DNA of 45,169 nucleotides. Source: Symbiodinium natans (taxonomy: Eukaryota; Sar; Dinophyceae; Suessiales; Symbiodiniaceae). The stretch is taken from positions 560,001-605,169 of the forward strand of contig CAJNDS010002184.1 of NCBI GenBank assembly GCA_905221605.1, read 5' to 3'. A program made the translations under genes and the position numbers. Of this stretch, positions 28,385 to 37,928 are shown one piece after another (the first letter of the stretch is position 1; each line of letters starts with the position of its first letter). The notes beneath the pieces are model-generated. The model was not told the DNA's origin. It ran no database searches and saw only the letters and a program-made list of their open reading frames with translations.

Positions 28385-28500
28385 CCCCCCCTTTACTCAG
28401 ATGGCTGGGCACCTGCATAGGTGGCGGCTCGGGAGGAGGGCTGGTTCGCACCTTTCCGAACAAACGGCGAGCTTGCAGAGAGGCCCGTGGAGGATTTCAG
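28385..28500. other. Island between inverted arrays, exon candidate on either strand
   Basis: The plus strand has an excellent acceptor, CACCCCCCCTTTACTCAG, ending at 28400. The minus strand has an open frame with SPFVRKGANQPSSRAATYAG and a TATGCAG|GTGCCC donor. Both are possible. Confidence 0.35.
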
Positions 28501-29070
28501 GGGGTTAGGGGTGTTAGGGGCGTTGGGGAAGTCTAGGGTTTAGGGTTAGGGGTTTAGGGTGTTCAGGGTGCTAAGGGTGTTAGGGTTAGGGGTTTAGGCT
28601 GTTGAAGGTGGTAGGGTTTAGGGTTTAGGGCATAGAGAGTGTAGGGTCTGGGCATTTGAGGAGTCTAAGGTTGAAGGTTACAGACATAAAGTTTACAGGG
28701 GTTTAGGGTTTCGAGAGGTGCAGAGGGCCGAAAATTCCAACAGTCCCCCCCCCGACGCAGAACCAGTAAGAGAAAGCTCAGCACCACCACCCAACAAACT
28801 CGGGGTTTTAGGTTGAGGCTTTAGGGTTTAGGGTTTAGGGTTTAGGGCGCTGTCAGCACTCAGCAAGACTGAAAGGCCGACAAGCAGAACTGGTAAGACT
28901 TGACTCTCAACCTTGAAAAAACCCGCCCTATACTGCTATCATCTCTATTCGAGAAGATGAACCATTATCCCTTTTGAGGCTCACTTGGTCCCCATCTTAA
29001 GGTATAGGACAATTGCCGCGTAACCCTAAACCCTAAACCCTGAAGCCTGAACCCGACACCCTAAACCGCA
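28500..29070. repeat. Degenerate TTTAGGG arrays, then gene-free DNA
   Basis: TTAGGGG/GTTAGGG units run 28500-28640 and near 28820-28845, with a short C-rich array at 29022-29070. No gene is seen between. Confidence 0.75.
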
Positions 29071-29422
29071 GGATTTACGGCTCCGGGGCGTCCTCTAAGC
29101 CTCGGGCCCCTGCAGGGGAGTGCGGCACTCAAGTGACGAGAAAAACGCATTTGCGCAGTCTTTCGGGAAATGTTCCCCCTTTATGCGAATAACACTCCCT
29201 GTTAAGGACAGGGGGCACATCCCAACCGAAAGTTCTAAATTTAATCCAACACTGGATGTTCAAGAAGCGGTTTAGGGTTCTGAGAGTTTGGGGGTTTAGG
29301 TTCTATACAGGCTAGACTCTTCCACGACAAAGGGCGGGGGCCGGGGCGCGGGAAGGGGCCGCGGGGGGGGGGGGGGGGGCGGGGGGGTAGCTGGGCGGGG
29401 GCGCGGGGGGGCCGGGACGAAT
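29071..29422. other. Unique DNA with GC-only tract
   Basis: 29335-29415 is nearly pure G and C, including a 17-base G run (29363-29379). The minus strand there would encode Pro/Arg repeats, a composition effect. No gene is called. Confidence 0.6.
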
Positions 29423-29535
29423 CCCAAACCACAAACCCTAAACCCTAAACCCAAAATCCTAAACCCTAAACCCTAAACTCTCAACCCTAAACCAACCCTA
29501 AACCCTAACCCTAAACCCCGAACCCGAAAAACCCT
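29423..29535 (-). repeat. Degenerate CCCTAAA array
   Basis: The left partner of the 17-unit TTTAGGG array at 29609-29731. The two bracket a 50 nt exon-like island. Confidence 0.9.
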
Positions 29536-29538
29536 CAC

Positions 29539-29588
29539 TCCCCTGGCGCGCGAAGCACCTGAAAGCGCCTGGTCGCCGCTGAGGTGGC
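29539..29588 (-). CDS. Exon-like fragment, 16 codons, with GTGAGG donor
   Basis: Minus-strand ACCTCCTGTGCCCAG is a strong acceptor. The frame then reads ATSAATRRFQVLRAPG and closes at GGGGA|GTGAGG. The acceptor resembles that of the 27636-27694 exon (both contain CTGTGCCCAG). Short but well bounded. No family is recognised. Confidence 0.45.
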
Positions 29589-29608
29589 CTGGGCACAGGA
29601 GGTCTAGG

Positions 29609-29731
29609 GCTTAGGGTTTAGGGTTTAGGGTTTAGGGTTTAGGGTTTAGGGTTTAGGGTTTAGGGTTTAGGGTTTAGGGTTTAGGGTTTAGGGTTTAGGG
29701 TTTAGGGTTTAGGGTTTAGGGTTTAGGGTCG
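29609..29731 (+). repeat. TTTAGGG array, about 17 perfect units
   Basis: The longest perfect G-rich array of the window. Confidence 0.97.
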
Positions 29732-30273
29732 ATGGGCTGAGGTTTACAGGATGGCCCTTAAAACCCTCTGAAACATATTGCTTAACCCCGATAAGGGAAA
29801 ATACAAAATAGCCCAAGGGCCTACCCAGTTTATAAGGCTTAGAGGCTTGGGGAGTTTAGGGTTTTTGGTTAGGGCTTAGAGACTAAGAGAGTGTAGGGTT
29901 CAGGGGTATGGCTTTAGGGATTTGTTTAGGGCTTCGAGAGTGCAGGGTTAGCCGGGTTTGCAAATTTTATAGGGTGCATAGGGATTATAGGTTTTAGAGG
30001 GTTTCTAGGGTTTGTAGGGTTTATAGGGATTGTAGGGTTGACATTGTTTCTAGGGCTTGAAGGATTTCTAGGGTCTGTAGGGCTTCGGGCTTACAGTGTA
30101 GGTTTCAAGTATCAAGCCTGCCCAAAGCAAGGTGTTCATCGGGTACCGAAAGAACCTTCTCCAGCAATCAGGGAATCAACTTTTAACCTCAGTCCAACAA
30201 AAAGAAAAAGCAAAACACCATGCACATCGAGGATAATGACTAAGTAAGAAACGCTAGGCATCTTAAGGGCTGA
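29732..30273 (+). other. Degenerate TTTATAGGG-type repeats and unique DNA
   Basis: Imperfect GGGTTTATAGG/GGGTTTGTAGG words run to about 30090. The rest is unique, with no supportable gene. Confidence 0.5.
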
Positions 30274-30339
30274 ATGCCCGAATCCGGCGAAAAAGTTGGC
30301 GGAAGAGGTCGGGCCCGGGCCTGGCAGGGTGGGATGCGG

Positions 30340-30960
30340 CACCCGTACTTAAGGATGCAAACAGAAGTTCAAGAAGAGCACAGTGACTACATCCTTTATC
30401 TCAAAGCTGATGTTTTTTCCAGGCTGTGCCAGTGGGAGCCACAAGCACACAAGGCCCAAACCTCCGGGCCCGCAGGTGAGGAACAGAGGGGTGCAAAGCG
30501 TTCCATCACCTTGAGTTTGGCTTCCTTCAAGGTCCATGATTCCTTGTCGAAGACCACAACCAGCGACCATCCGGGAGTACATGAAGCGCGGTGAAAGGCT
30601 TTTTGCTTTTCGTCAACCCAGAAGGCTGTCCAGCATGGTCGATCTCGCTAAACCCCAAACTCTTGATCAACTTGAGCGAGCTTTCCTCCTCAGTGGCCGC
30701 GAGCTTTGCGGCGGTCCACTCAGGTCCTCTGGCGCACAAAACTTGCTAAGTGATCAAGCGCGATGCCTGTGGTGCAAACCGCGGCGAAGGCGTTGGCCAA
30801 GAACAGCTTGCTCTCTGCCCTCAGTATGCCGTGTGACCCATCAGATCCATCGTCCATGAGGTCACCCTCCTAGCTGGTCGCCTGAATGGCTGCTTGCGTG
30901 GCCTCCAGGACCTCCGGGTTGCACGTGTGGCAGAATTGGTTGCCAGGCTCTTTGACGAAA
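30340..30960 (-). pseudogene. Broken or split coding-like region, telomere-free
   Basis: About 600 bp of minus-strand DNA carries protein-like segments in changing frames. They are FVKEPGNQFCHTCNPEVLEA (from about 30958), then an in-frame TAG at 30870-30872. In the same frame ILRAESKLFLANAFAAVCTT follows, ending at a TGA (30720-30722). In another frame come KLAATEEESSLKLIKSLGFS and KPFTALHVLPDGRWL, and in a third VVFDKESWTLKEAKLKVMER. Frame changes may mark introns or frameshifts. H-T-C-N near the start could suggest a Cys/His element, but no family is recognised. Confidence 0.4.
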
Positions 30961-30989
30961 CCCCCGCCATGCCAACAGGCAGTTCCCTG

Positions 30990-31494
30990 GCCACTCTCTC
31001 TAAGGCTGTCTTAGTCGGATCCGGACAAGCCTAAAAAGGCCTGAACCAAGGCTATGAAGACTACTACGGCTGAGGGGCCCAAACTCTGAACTTTCCTAAA
31101 TGCAGCAGGGTGGTGCAGCAATTAAGCCTTGACCTCGGTGAATAAGGTTGAAACTTGCCCCGAAGCATCTATACCAGCAAGTCCATGGCCAAGGCACGCT
31201 CGGGTAAATTTCTTGTTTTGAAAACACACAGGCTATCTCTCCATTGATGATGATTTATGCCAAAATCGGCGATTTCTGTCCAAAAATCTGCGAATTCAGG
31301 ACCAAATCGGAAAATTAGGGGAGGCTGGGAGACTCACTGGGAGACTGCTGAAACTTAAATCACACAGACACACAGCCCTGATTCTTCTGTTTGGATACTG
31401 CGTTGCCACACAGCAAGACCCATTGGTCCTGCATCCCATGGCCCATGATGGCCCAACACAAGATGCTGAGCCCCGATGATGGATAAGCCACCCT
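30990..31494. other. Unique DNA, no gene seen
   Basis: No telomeric units, no clear coding. The phrase CCAAAATCGGCGATTTCTG near 31260 is followed by related words (CCAAAAATCTGCGAATTC, CCAAATCGG), a weak local repeat. Confidence 0.4.
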
Positions 31495-31496
31495 CC

Positions 31497-32050
31497 CCGC
31501 CGTACAAAAACCTTAATTACCGCAGAAAAAACTTAATTACCGAGGGGGGTCGGTAATTAAGCTTTTTTAGGCGGCCCTGCCCCACAAAAACCTGAATTAC
31601 TGCACCAAAAGCTTAATTGCCGAGGGGTTCGGTAATTAAGGTTTTTGTTTTAAGACGGCCCCCGCCGCACAAAACCTTAATTCCTGCAGAAGAAGCTCAA
31701 TTACCGAGGGCGGTCGGTAACTAAGCCTTTGCAGGCGGCCCACGTCGCACAAAAACCTTAATTACCGCAGAAAAGGCTTAATTACCGAGGGGAGTCGGTG
31801 ATTAAGCTTTTTGCAGCCTGCTTTCGTGGCAAAAGAGTGTGTTTGAGGTAGACATTGCTACCTCAAACACGCTCTTTTGCCACGAAAACAGGCGCAAAAA
31901 AGCTTACTTACCGACACCCTCGGTAATTAAGCTTTTGGTGCAGTAATTCAGGCTTTTGTGGGGCAGGGCCGCCTGAAAAAGCTTAACTACCGACCACCCT
32001 CGGTAATTAAGATTTTTCTGCGGTAATGAAGGATTTTGTGCAGCCGGCAG
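31497..32050. repeat. Foldback of tandem 75-85 bp units, each with its own palindrome
   Basis: Four tandem units on the left (starting near 31500, 31585, 31668 and 31745) share CACAAAAACCTTAATTACCG and end in GGCGGCCC. Two inverted units follow on the right (about 31893-32050). The centre is a 34 bp near-perfect stem (31817-31850 / 31859-31892) with an 8 base loop. Each unit also contains CTTAATTACCGA, a G-rich loop, and TCGGTAATTAAG, a small dyad. The whole can fold into one long hairpin. No protein is encoded. Confidence 0.95.
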
Positions 32051-32302
32051 CAGGGCGGCATTAACACAGGACATGTTGAGGGCGGAGGCGGCGGAGGCCC
32101 GAGAAGTAGGGGTTCGTGGGCTTTGAGGGTTGGTCAAAGCGAGTTTTCTAATTAGGGCGCCGCTCCTTGTTCGTTCACTTCACTTCCTAAGCTTAAGAGT
32201 GGTGAACGGTGAATACGGTGAAGGCGAAGAATCGGTGATGAAGGCTTGAAATTCGCCATGCAACCACAAGAAGGCGGCGAAGGGCTTGAGATTCCCATCA
32301 AA
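32051..32302. other. Unique DNA after the foldback
   Basis: GC-rich at first (GGCGGAGGCGGCGGAGG), then mixed. No supportable gene. Confidence 0.4.
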
Positions 32303-32600
32303 CTACGTGCAACATGCATTTTTTTGCAGATGCTTTTTCTTGGGTTCCGAAGTGGCCAACCAACCATCAGGCATAGAACATTAAAATCCAATGCAAACAA
32401 CACCTGCAAAGGCCCGGAGAGTACTCACTGCATGCCGGCGGCACCATCGAACCTCTGAAAACACCACCGAACCACGGGGAACATGCAATTTTGCAGCTTG
32501 TTTTTAGCCACGGAGTAGGCTTGCAAACCGACAGGTATCCAAACCGAAAAGTCAATGCAACGAACCCCTCGGCAAAGGCCCGGAGCTTAGTAGCTGCACC
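32303..32600 (+). repeat. Diverged direct duplication, about 165-170 bp
   Basis: Two copies (about 32310-32430 and 32480-32600) share in order AACATGCA-T, TTTTGCAG, GCTT/CTTG TTTTT, CCAATGCAA or TCAATGCAA, and GCAAAGGCCCGGAG. TTTTTTTGCAG in the first copy would serve as a splice acceptor, but no coding support follows. Confidence 0.7.
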
Positions 32601-32684
32601 CCCTTAATTCGGAAAGTTGACACCCCAAACCGACCCTAAACCCCTAGACACCAAACCACAAGAACCAGGCCTCGAACTCGAAAT

Positions 32685-32717
32685 CCCCCCCCCCCCCAAA
32701 AAAAAAAAAAAAAAAAC
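32685..32717 (+). repeat. C13A20 junction
   Basis: Thirteen C followed directly by twenty A, the same order as at 12.42 kb. The minus strand reads T-then-G. Confidence 0.95.
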
Positions 32718-33036
32718 TAAGCCCACAGGACCTAGAGTACCAAAATCGCAACACCCTCGACTTGTATAAGCCTCAAACTGTGATCCCCGAAAGCACCCAA
32801 AAGCCCTACCCCTTAAGCCCTGAATTTAGGGTTTAGGGTTTAGGGTTTAGGCTTTAAAGAAGGGTGCTTTTTGGTTCAGTCGCCACAGCGAGATCCTCAC
32901 ACCTAAGCCCTAAACCCTGAATTCGTACACAAAGCTCCAGGCACACTGGGCACCGCACGCTGGTGTTCCAGGTTACCACAGAATTTGGTTCGGACCCTGA
33001 CAGGGGGGCTCTTAACCCTAATCCCTAATCTTAAGT

Positions 33037-33278
33037 CCCTAAACCCTAAACCCTAAACCCCCAATACAAACCTTCAAACCCTGAACCCTAGCCCAACCTT
33101 CTGCTGCATTGGTGACCGCAGAACAACTGATGGTCTGATTTCTAGGGCCCCTATGCGCCCTAAACCCTAAACCCTAAACCCCCAATACAAACCTTCAAAC
33201 CCTGAACCCTAGCCCAACCTTCTGCTGCATTGGTGACCGCAGAACAACTGATGGTCTGATTTCTAGGGCCCCTATGTG
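33037..33278 (-). repeat. 121 bp tandem duplication, two nearly identical copies
   Basis: Copy 1 is 33037-33157 and copy 2 is 33158-33278. I see a single difference (TATGCGCCC versus TATGTGCCC). Both borders fall inside CCCTAAA repeats, so unequal exchange or slippage between telomeric units is the likely origin. Each copy contains CTTCTGCTGCATTGGTGACC. Confidence 0.95.
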
Positions 33279-33600
33279 CCCTAAACCCTAAACCCTAAAC
33301 CCTAAACCCTAAACCCTAAACCCTAAACCCTAAACCCTAAACCCTAAGGAAGCTCGTAAGCCAACGTTTTCAGCCCCCAAGTCCTGAACCCCCAAGACCT
33401 CAAGGCTGCTCAGCAACCGGAGAATTTTGAGCCCTCCCGAAAACCCAAGCCCTAAGCCCTAAGCCCTAAACCCGAAGCCCTAAGCCCTAAGCCCTAAGCC
33501 CTAAACCTAAACCCTAAACCCTAAACCCTAAACCCTAAACCCTAAACCCTAAACCCCAGGCCCTAAACCATAAACTCTAAACCCTAAAGGGTTTTGGGTT
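33279..33600 (-). repeat. CCCTAAA and CCCTAAG arrays
   Basis: Ten clean units at 33279-33350, then CCCTAAG/CCCTAAA mixtures at 33445-33590. Confidence 0.95.
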
Positions 33601-34258
33601 TAGGGTTGGCCGGGGAGGCCCGTGCAGGATCCGAGCCTCCTGATGTACGAAAAAAATTGCACACTAACGCCTGTAATCCTTAAACCCCCCCTTGCCAAAA
33701 CAGGTTTAGGGTTTAGGGTTTAGGGCTTAGGGTTTAGGGTTTAGGGTTTGGCTTCAAACACGCAAGCCCCTTAACCCTTTAAGACTTCCCGCAGGATACA
33801 GCGAAAGCCTAAAAGCCCTGGAATACGCTGACGCCTCAAATACCAAACTCTGAACCCTTCCAAACCCTCAACCCTTCCAACCCTCAACCCTTCCAAACTG
33901 CTAAGCCCCAAGAGCCACGAAACATCTTAACCCTCAAGCCTTAAAAGTGACCTAAAGCCCTGAACCACTCAGCCCTTCATATCCAAGGGCCCCGCGCAAC
34001 CCCCACTCCAAACCCTAAGGCACGCTAAACATGAACATTCAAACCTCTACACCAGGCAGCACCCTGAAATGAATCCCAAACCCTAAGCCCCCCCTCCCCA
34101 AAAACCCTAAACCCTGAACCATGAGCAGCGTTAAACCCTAAAACCCTAAAACCCTAAAGCCCTAAAGCCCTAAAACCCTAAACCCTAAACCCTAAACCCT
34201 AGACCCTAAAAACCCTAAACCCTAAACCCCACCCCGCACACAAAAACTGCAACCCTAG
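33601..34258. repeat. TTTAGGG array, CCCTCAAC-like DNA, CCCTAAAA array
   Basis: TTTAGGG lies at 33700-33751. Degenerate C-rich words (CCTTCCAAACCC) follow near 33850-33900, and CCCTAAA/CCCTAAAA at 34076-34258. No gene is called. Confidence 0.8.
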
Positions 34259-34278
34259 ACCCCTCAGCAGAAACAGAC

Positions 34279-34334
34279 CGAGGTGCAGCTGTAGGGCGAC
34301 TTCGTCGCAATGCGATCCATCACCTCCTTCATGC
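34279..34334 (-). CDS. Exon-like fragment, 18 codons
   Basis: Minus-strand GGCATGCCCCCAAG is a possible acceptor. After two bases the exon reads MKEVMDRIATKSPYSCTS and ends at GTCTGT. If not spliced, the frame runs to SVCFC and a TGA. It lies between C-rich arrays on both sides. The peptide is natural-looking with a short helix. No family is recognised. It is the rightmost exon-like island before the telomeric repeats end. Confidence 0.4.
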
Positions 34335-34379
34335 CTTGGGGGCATGCCAGGGGCTTAGGGCTTAGGGCTTAGGCTTTAG

Positions 34380-34660
34380 GGTCACCCTAAACCCTAAACC
34401 CTAAACCCTATAGGGCAAGTAGTAGCAGGTTTTGGAGTTGCTCAAGAGGTTTCCAGGCTTCGGGGGAGCTGAATAAAAGGGCTCCAGGGCTTGAAATGAT
34501 GGTTTTGGGCTTTTTTCAGGGTTCGCTAGGGCTGAAGCATGAAATCTGTGGGATCTGGTGACTGAACCTGAAACCTAGCTTGGCCCCTAAACCCTGTAAA
34601 CCCTCTAACCCTCTAAACCCTGAACCCTATAAGCCCTAAAACCCTAAGCCCTAACATGCT
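34380..34660 (-). repeat. Last CCCTAAA units of the window
   Basis: Short arrays at 34380-34412 and 34588-34652. To the right of about 34660 no telomeric array remains in the next 10 kb, apart from isolated words around 42.0-42.36 kb. Confidence 0.85.
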
Positions 34661-34744
34661 CTTAAGACACAACACGGAATATATATCTATATATATGTAA
34701 GAGGAACCTTTACGTATCATTTGACCTTTGTCCTTGCCTCCTTA

Positions 34745-37250
34745 CTCCAATATGAAGAATTAGAAATTTAGGAATTCAGGCCTTAAGCCGAAACTCCTAA
34801 ATTACTAATTCCTTGAAATTAGGAATTAATGAATTTAGGAGTTTCGGCTTAAGGCCCGAATTCCTAAATTCCTAAATTCCTGATTCCCCGGAATTAGGAA
34901 TTGAGGAATTTAGAATTTCGGCTGAAGGCCTGAATTCCTAAATTCCTCAATTCCTAATTCCCGGGAATTAGGAATTTAGGAATTTCGGCTTAAGGCAAAA
35001 ACTCCTAAATTCCTCAATTCCTAATTCCAGCGGGCCAGAAACCCAGAGGAATTAGAACTTCTGAAATTCCTTGAATTCCTTAAATTTCTAAATTCCTAAT
35101 TCCCGGGAATTAGGAATTTAGGAATTTTGGCTCAAGGCCAAAACTCCTAAATTCCTAATTCCCGGGAATTAGGAATTTAGGAATTTAAGGAATTCAAGGA
35201 ATTTCAGAAGTTCTAATTCCTCTGGGTTTCCGGCCCGCTGGAATTAGGAATTTAGGAATTTAGGAGTTTTGGGCTGTAGCCGAAATTCCTAAATTCCTAA
35301 ATTCCTAATTTCCGGGAATTAGGAATTTAGGAATTTAGGAGTTTTGGCCTGTAGCCGAAATTCTTAAATTCCTAAATTCTTAATTCCAGCGGGCCAGAAA
35401 CCCAGAGGAATTAGAACTTCTGAAATTCCTTGAATTCCTTGAATTCCTAAATTCCTAATTCCCGGAAATTCGGAAATTAGGAATTTAGGAGTTTTGGCCT
35501 TGAGCCGAAATTCCTAAATCCCTAAATTCCTAATTCCCGGGAATTAGGAATTTAAGAATTCAAGGAAAGCGGGCCAGAAACCCAGAGGAATTAGAACTTC
35601 TGAAATTCTTTGAATTCCTTAAATTCCTAAATTCCTAATTCCCGGAAATTAGGAATTTAGGAATTTAGGAATTTAGGAGTTTCGGCTAAAGGCCGAAAAT
35701 CATAAATTCCTAAATTCCTAATTCCAGCGGGCCGGAAACCCAGAGGAATTAGAACTTCTAAAATTCCTTGAATTCCTTAAATTCCTAAATTCCTAATTCC
35801 CGGGAATTAGGAATTTAGGAATTTCGGCTACAGGCCAAAACTCCTAAATTCCTAAATTCCTACTTCCAGCGGGCCGGAAACCCAAAGGAATTAGAACTTC
35901 TGAAATTCCTTGAATTCCTTAAATTCCTAAATTCCTAATTCCCGGGAATTAGGAATTTAGGAGTTTACGAGTTTTGGCCTTGAGCCGAAATTCCTAAATT
36001 CTCAAATTCCTAATTCCCGGGAATCAGGAATTTAGAAATTTAAGGAACTCAAGGAATTTCAGAAGTTCTAATTCTTCTGGGTTTCCGGCCCGCTGGAAGT
36101 AGGAATTTAGGAATTTAGGAGTTTTGGGCCTGTAGCCGAAATTCCTAAATTCCTAAATTCCTAATTCCCAGGAATTAGGAATTTAGGAATTTAAGGAATT
36201 CAAGGAATTTCAGAAGTTCTAATTCTTCTGGGTTTCCGGCCCGCTGGAATTAGGAATTTAGGAATTTAAGGAATTCAAGGAATTTCAGAAGTTCTAATTC
36301 CTCTGGGTTTCCGGCCCGCTGGAATTAGGAATTTAGGAATTTAGGAGTTTTGGCCTGTAGCCGAAATTGCTAAATTCCTAAATTCCTAATTCCCGGGAAT
36401 TAGGAATTTAGAAATTTAAGAGTTTTGGGCTGTAGCTGAAATTCCTAAATTCCTAATATTGCTAATTCCAGCGGGCCGGAAACCCAGAGGAATTAGAACT
36501 TCTGAAATTCCTTGAATTCCTTAAATTCCTAAATTCCTAATTCCCGGAAACTAGGAATTTTGGAATTTAGGAATTTTAGCCTTCAGCCGAAATTCCTAAA
36601 TTCCTAAATTCCTAATTCCCGGGAATTAGGAATTTAGAAATTTAAGGAATTCAAGGAATTTCAGAAGTTCTAATTCTTCTGGGTTTCCGGCCCGCTGGAA
36701 TTAGGAATTTAGGAATTTAGGAGTTTTGGGCCTGTAGCCGAAATTCCTAAATTCCTAAATTTCCAAATTCCTAATTTCCGGGAATTGGGAGTTTAGGAAT
36801 TTAAGGAATTCAAGGAATTTCAGAAGTTCTAATTCCTCTGGGTTTCCGGCCCGCTGGAATTAGGAATTTAGGAATTTAGGAGTTTTGGCCTGTAGCCGAA
36901 ATTCCTAAATTCCTAAATTCCTAATTCCCGGGAATTAGGAATTTTAAATTTAAGAGTTTTGGGCTGTAGCTGAAATTCCTAAATTCCTAAATTGCTAATT
37001 CCAGCGGGCCGGAAACCCAGAGGAATTAGAACTTCTGAAATTCCTTGAATTCCTTAAATGCCTAAATTCCTAATTCCCGGAAATTAGGAATTTAGGAATT
37101 TAGGAATTTTAGCCTTCAGCCGAAATTCCTAAATTCCTAAATTCCTAATTCCCGGGAATTAGGAATTTAGAAATTTAAGGAATTCAAGGAATTTCAGAAG
37201 TTCTAATTCTTCTGGGTTTCCGGCCCGCTGGAATTATGAATTTAGGAATT
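34745..37250. repeat. Inverted repeat array built of GGAATTAGGAATTTAGG words
   Basis: About 2.5 kb composed of AATTCCTAAATTCC and its complement, with many CCCGGGAATTAGG dyads. A longer conserved word, GCGGGCCGGAAACCCAGAGG plus AATTAGAACTTCTGAAATTCC, occurs about seven times forward (near 35028, 35388, 35570, 35728, 35868, 36468, 37000). It also occurs about seven times as its reverse complement (near 35206, 36060, 36190, 36285, 36668, 36820, 37197). Connecting words include CGGCTTAAGGC and GGCCTGTAGCCGAAATTCC. It is non-coding: all frames are rich in stops and no long ORF exists. Confidence 0.97.
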
Positions 37251-37254
37251 TGAT

Positions 37255-37530
37255 CTACGTCCCACTTTTTTTGTAAGAAACAGCCCCGCGTAGATCCAGG
37301 CAGATTTTGTCCATGGTGTTTTCTCAAAAAACACGAAGGACATAATCTGCCAGGGTCTGCGCGCCACTTTTTTGTAAGAAACAGCGCCGCGTAGATCCAG
37401 GCAGATTTTGTCCATGGTGTTTTTTCAAATAGATCCAGGCATATTTTTGTCTTTGGTGTTTTCTCAAAAAAACGACGGACAAAATCTGCCTGGATCTACG
37501 CGCCACGGTTTTTGTAAGAATACAGCCCTG
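37255..37530. repeat. Direct and inverted copies of a GTAGATCCAGGCAGATTTTG element
   Basis: Two direct copies of CGCGTAGATCCAGGCAGATT (near 37288 and 37388) and a partial third (37432). They are followed by the complement ACAAAATCTGCCTGGATCTA (near 37480). Each copy is preceded by TTTTTGTAAGAAACAGC. The outer copies can pair over at least 25 bp. A minus-strand 89-codon frame here is repeat-derived. Confidence 0.9.
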
Positions 37531-37599
37531 CGTGGAATCCTGGGACGACCTTTCCCCCCCCCCCCCAGGATGTAAACTATTCAAGATATTCAACCTATC

Positions 37600-37925
37600 T
37601 AAATTATTTAAGTTCTTTAAACTCGGGTGGAAACTGAATAATTAAAAATTAAATATTTTAAGTCGTGGGGAGGGCCTTGGAGAGGGAGGCACAATTTATA
37701 AAATTTAAAGAAATTATATATGTGGGGAACACAGTTATTTAAATTATTTGAATTAGAGGGAATTTATGTAAAAATTCAAATAATTTACAGAATTTGAATC
37801 CTGGGGAGCCCAGTTATTCAAATTATTTAAACGATTCAAATTCGGGTGGAGATGCCCGTTAAATCAATTTTGAAAGCAAGAGGTTTTTGTTAAGTTTTTA
37901 AGGGTAGTAAGAGATTTTACAAATT
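37600..37925. other. AT-rich spacer with ATTTAAATTATTTGAA words
   Basis: About 300 bp of AT-rich DNA with repeated AAATTATTTAAA/TTCAAATTATT words and three GGGGAG(G/C)C punctuations. No gene. It could be a matrix attachment or nucleosome-poor segment, but that is only inference from composition. Confidence 0.6.
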
Positions 37926-37928
37926 GAT

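Noticed and set aside
29241-29432. Pro/Arg-rich minus-strand protein
   Set aside because: It results from a tract of nearly pure G and C including a 17-base G run. No splice or family support.
1-34660. Centromeric satellite
   Set aside because: There is no long monomer array. Units are telomeric heptamers in short blocks of alternating orientation with unique DNA between.
34745-37250. CRISPR array
   Set aside because: Repeats are in both orientations, directly abutting and degenerate, with no unique spacers of constant length, and the DNA is eukaryotic.
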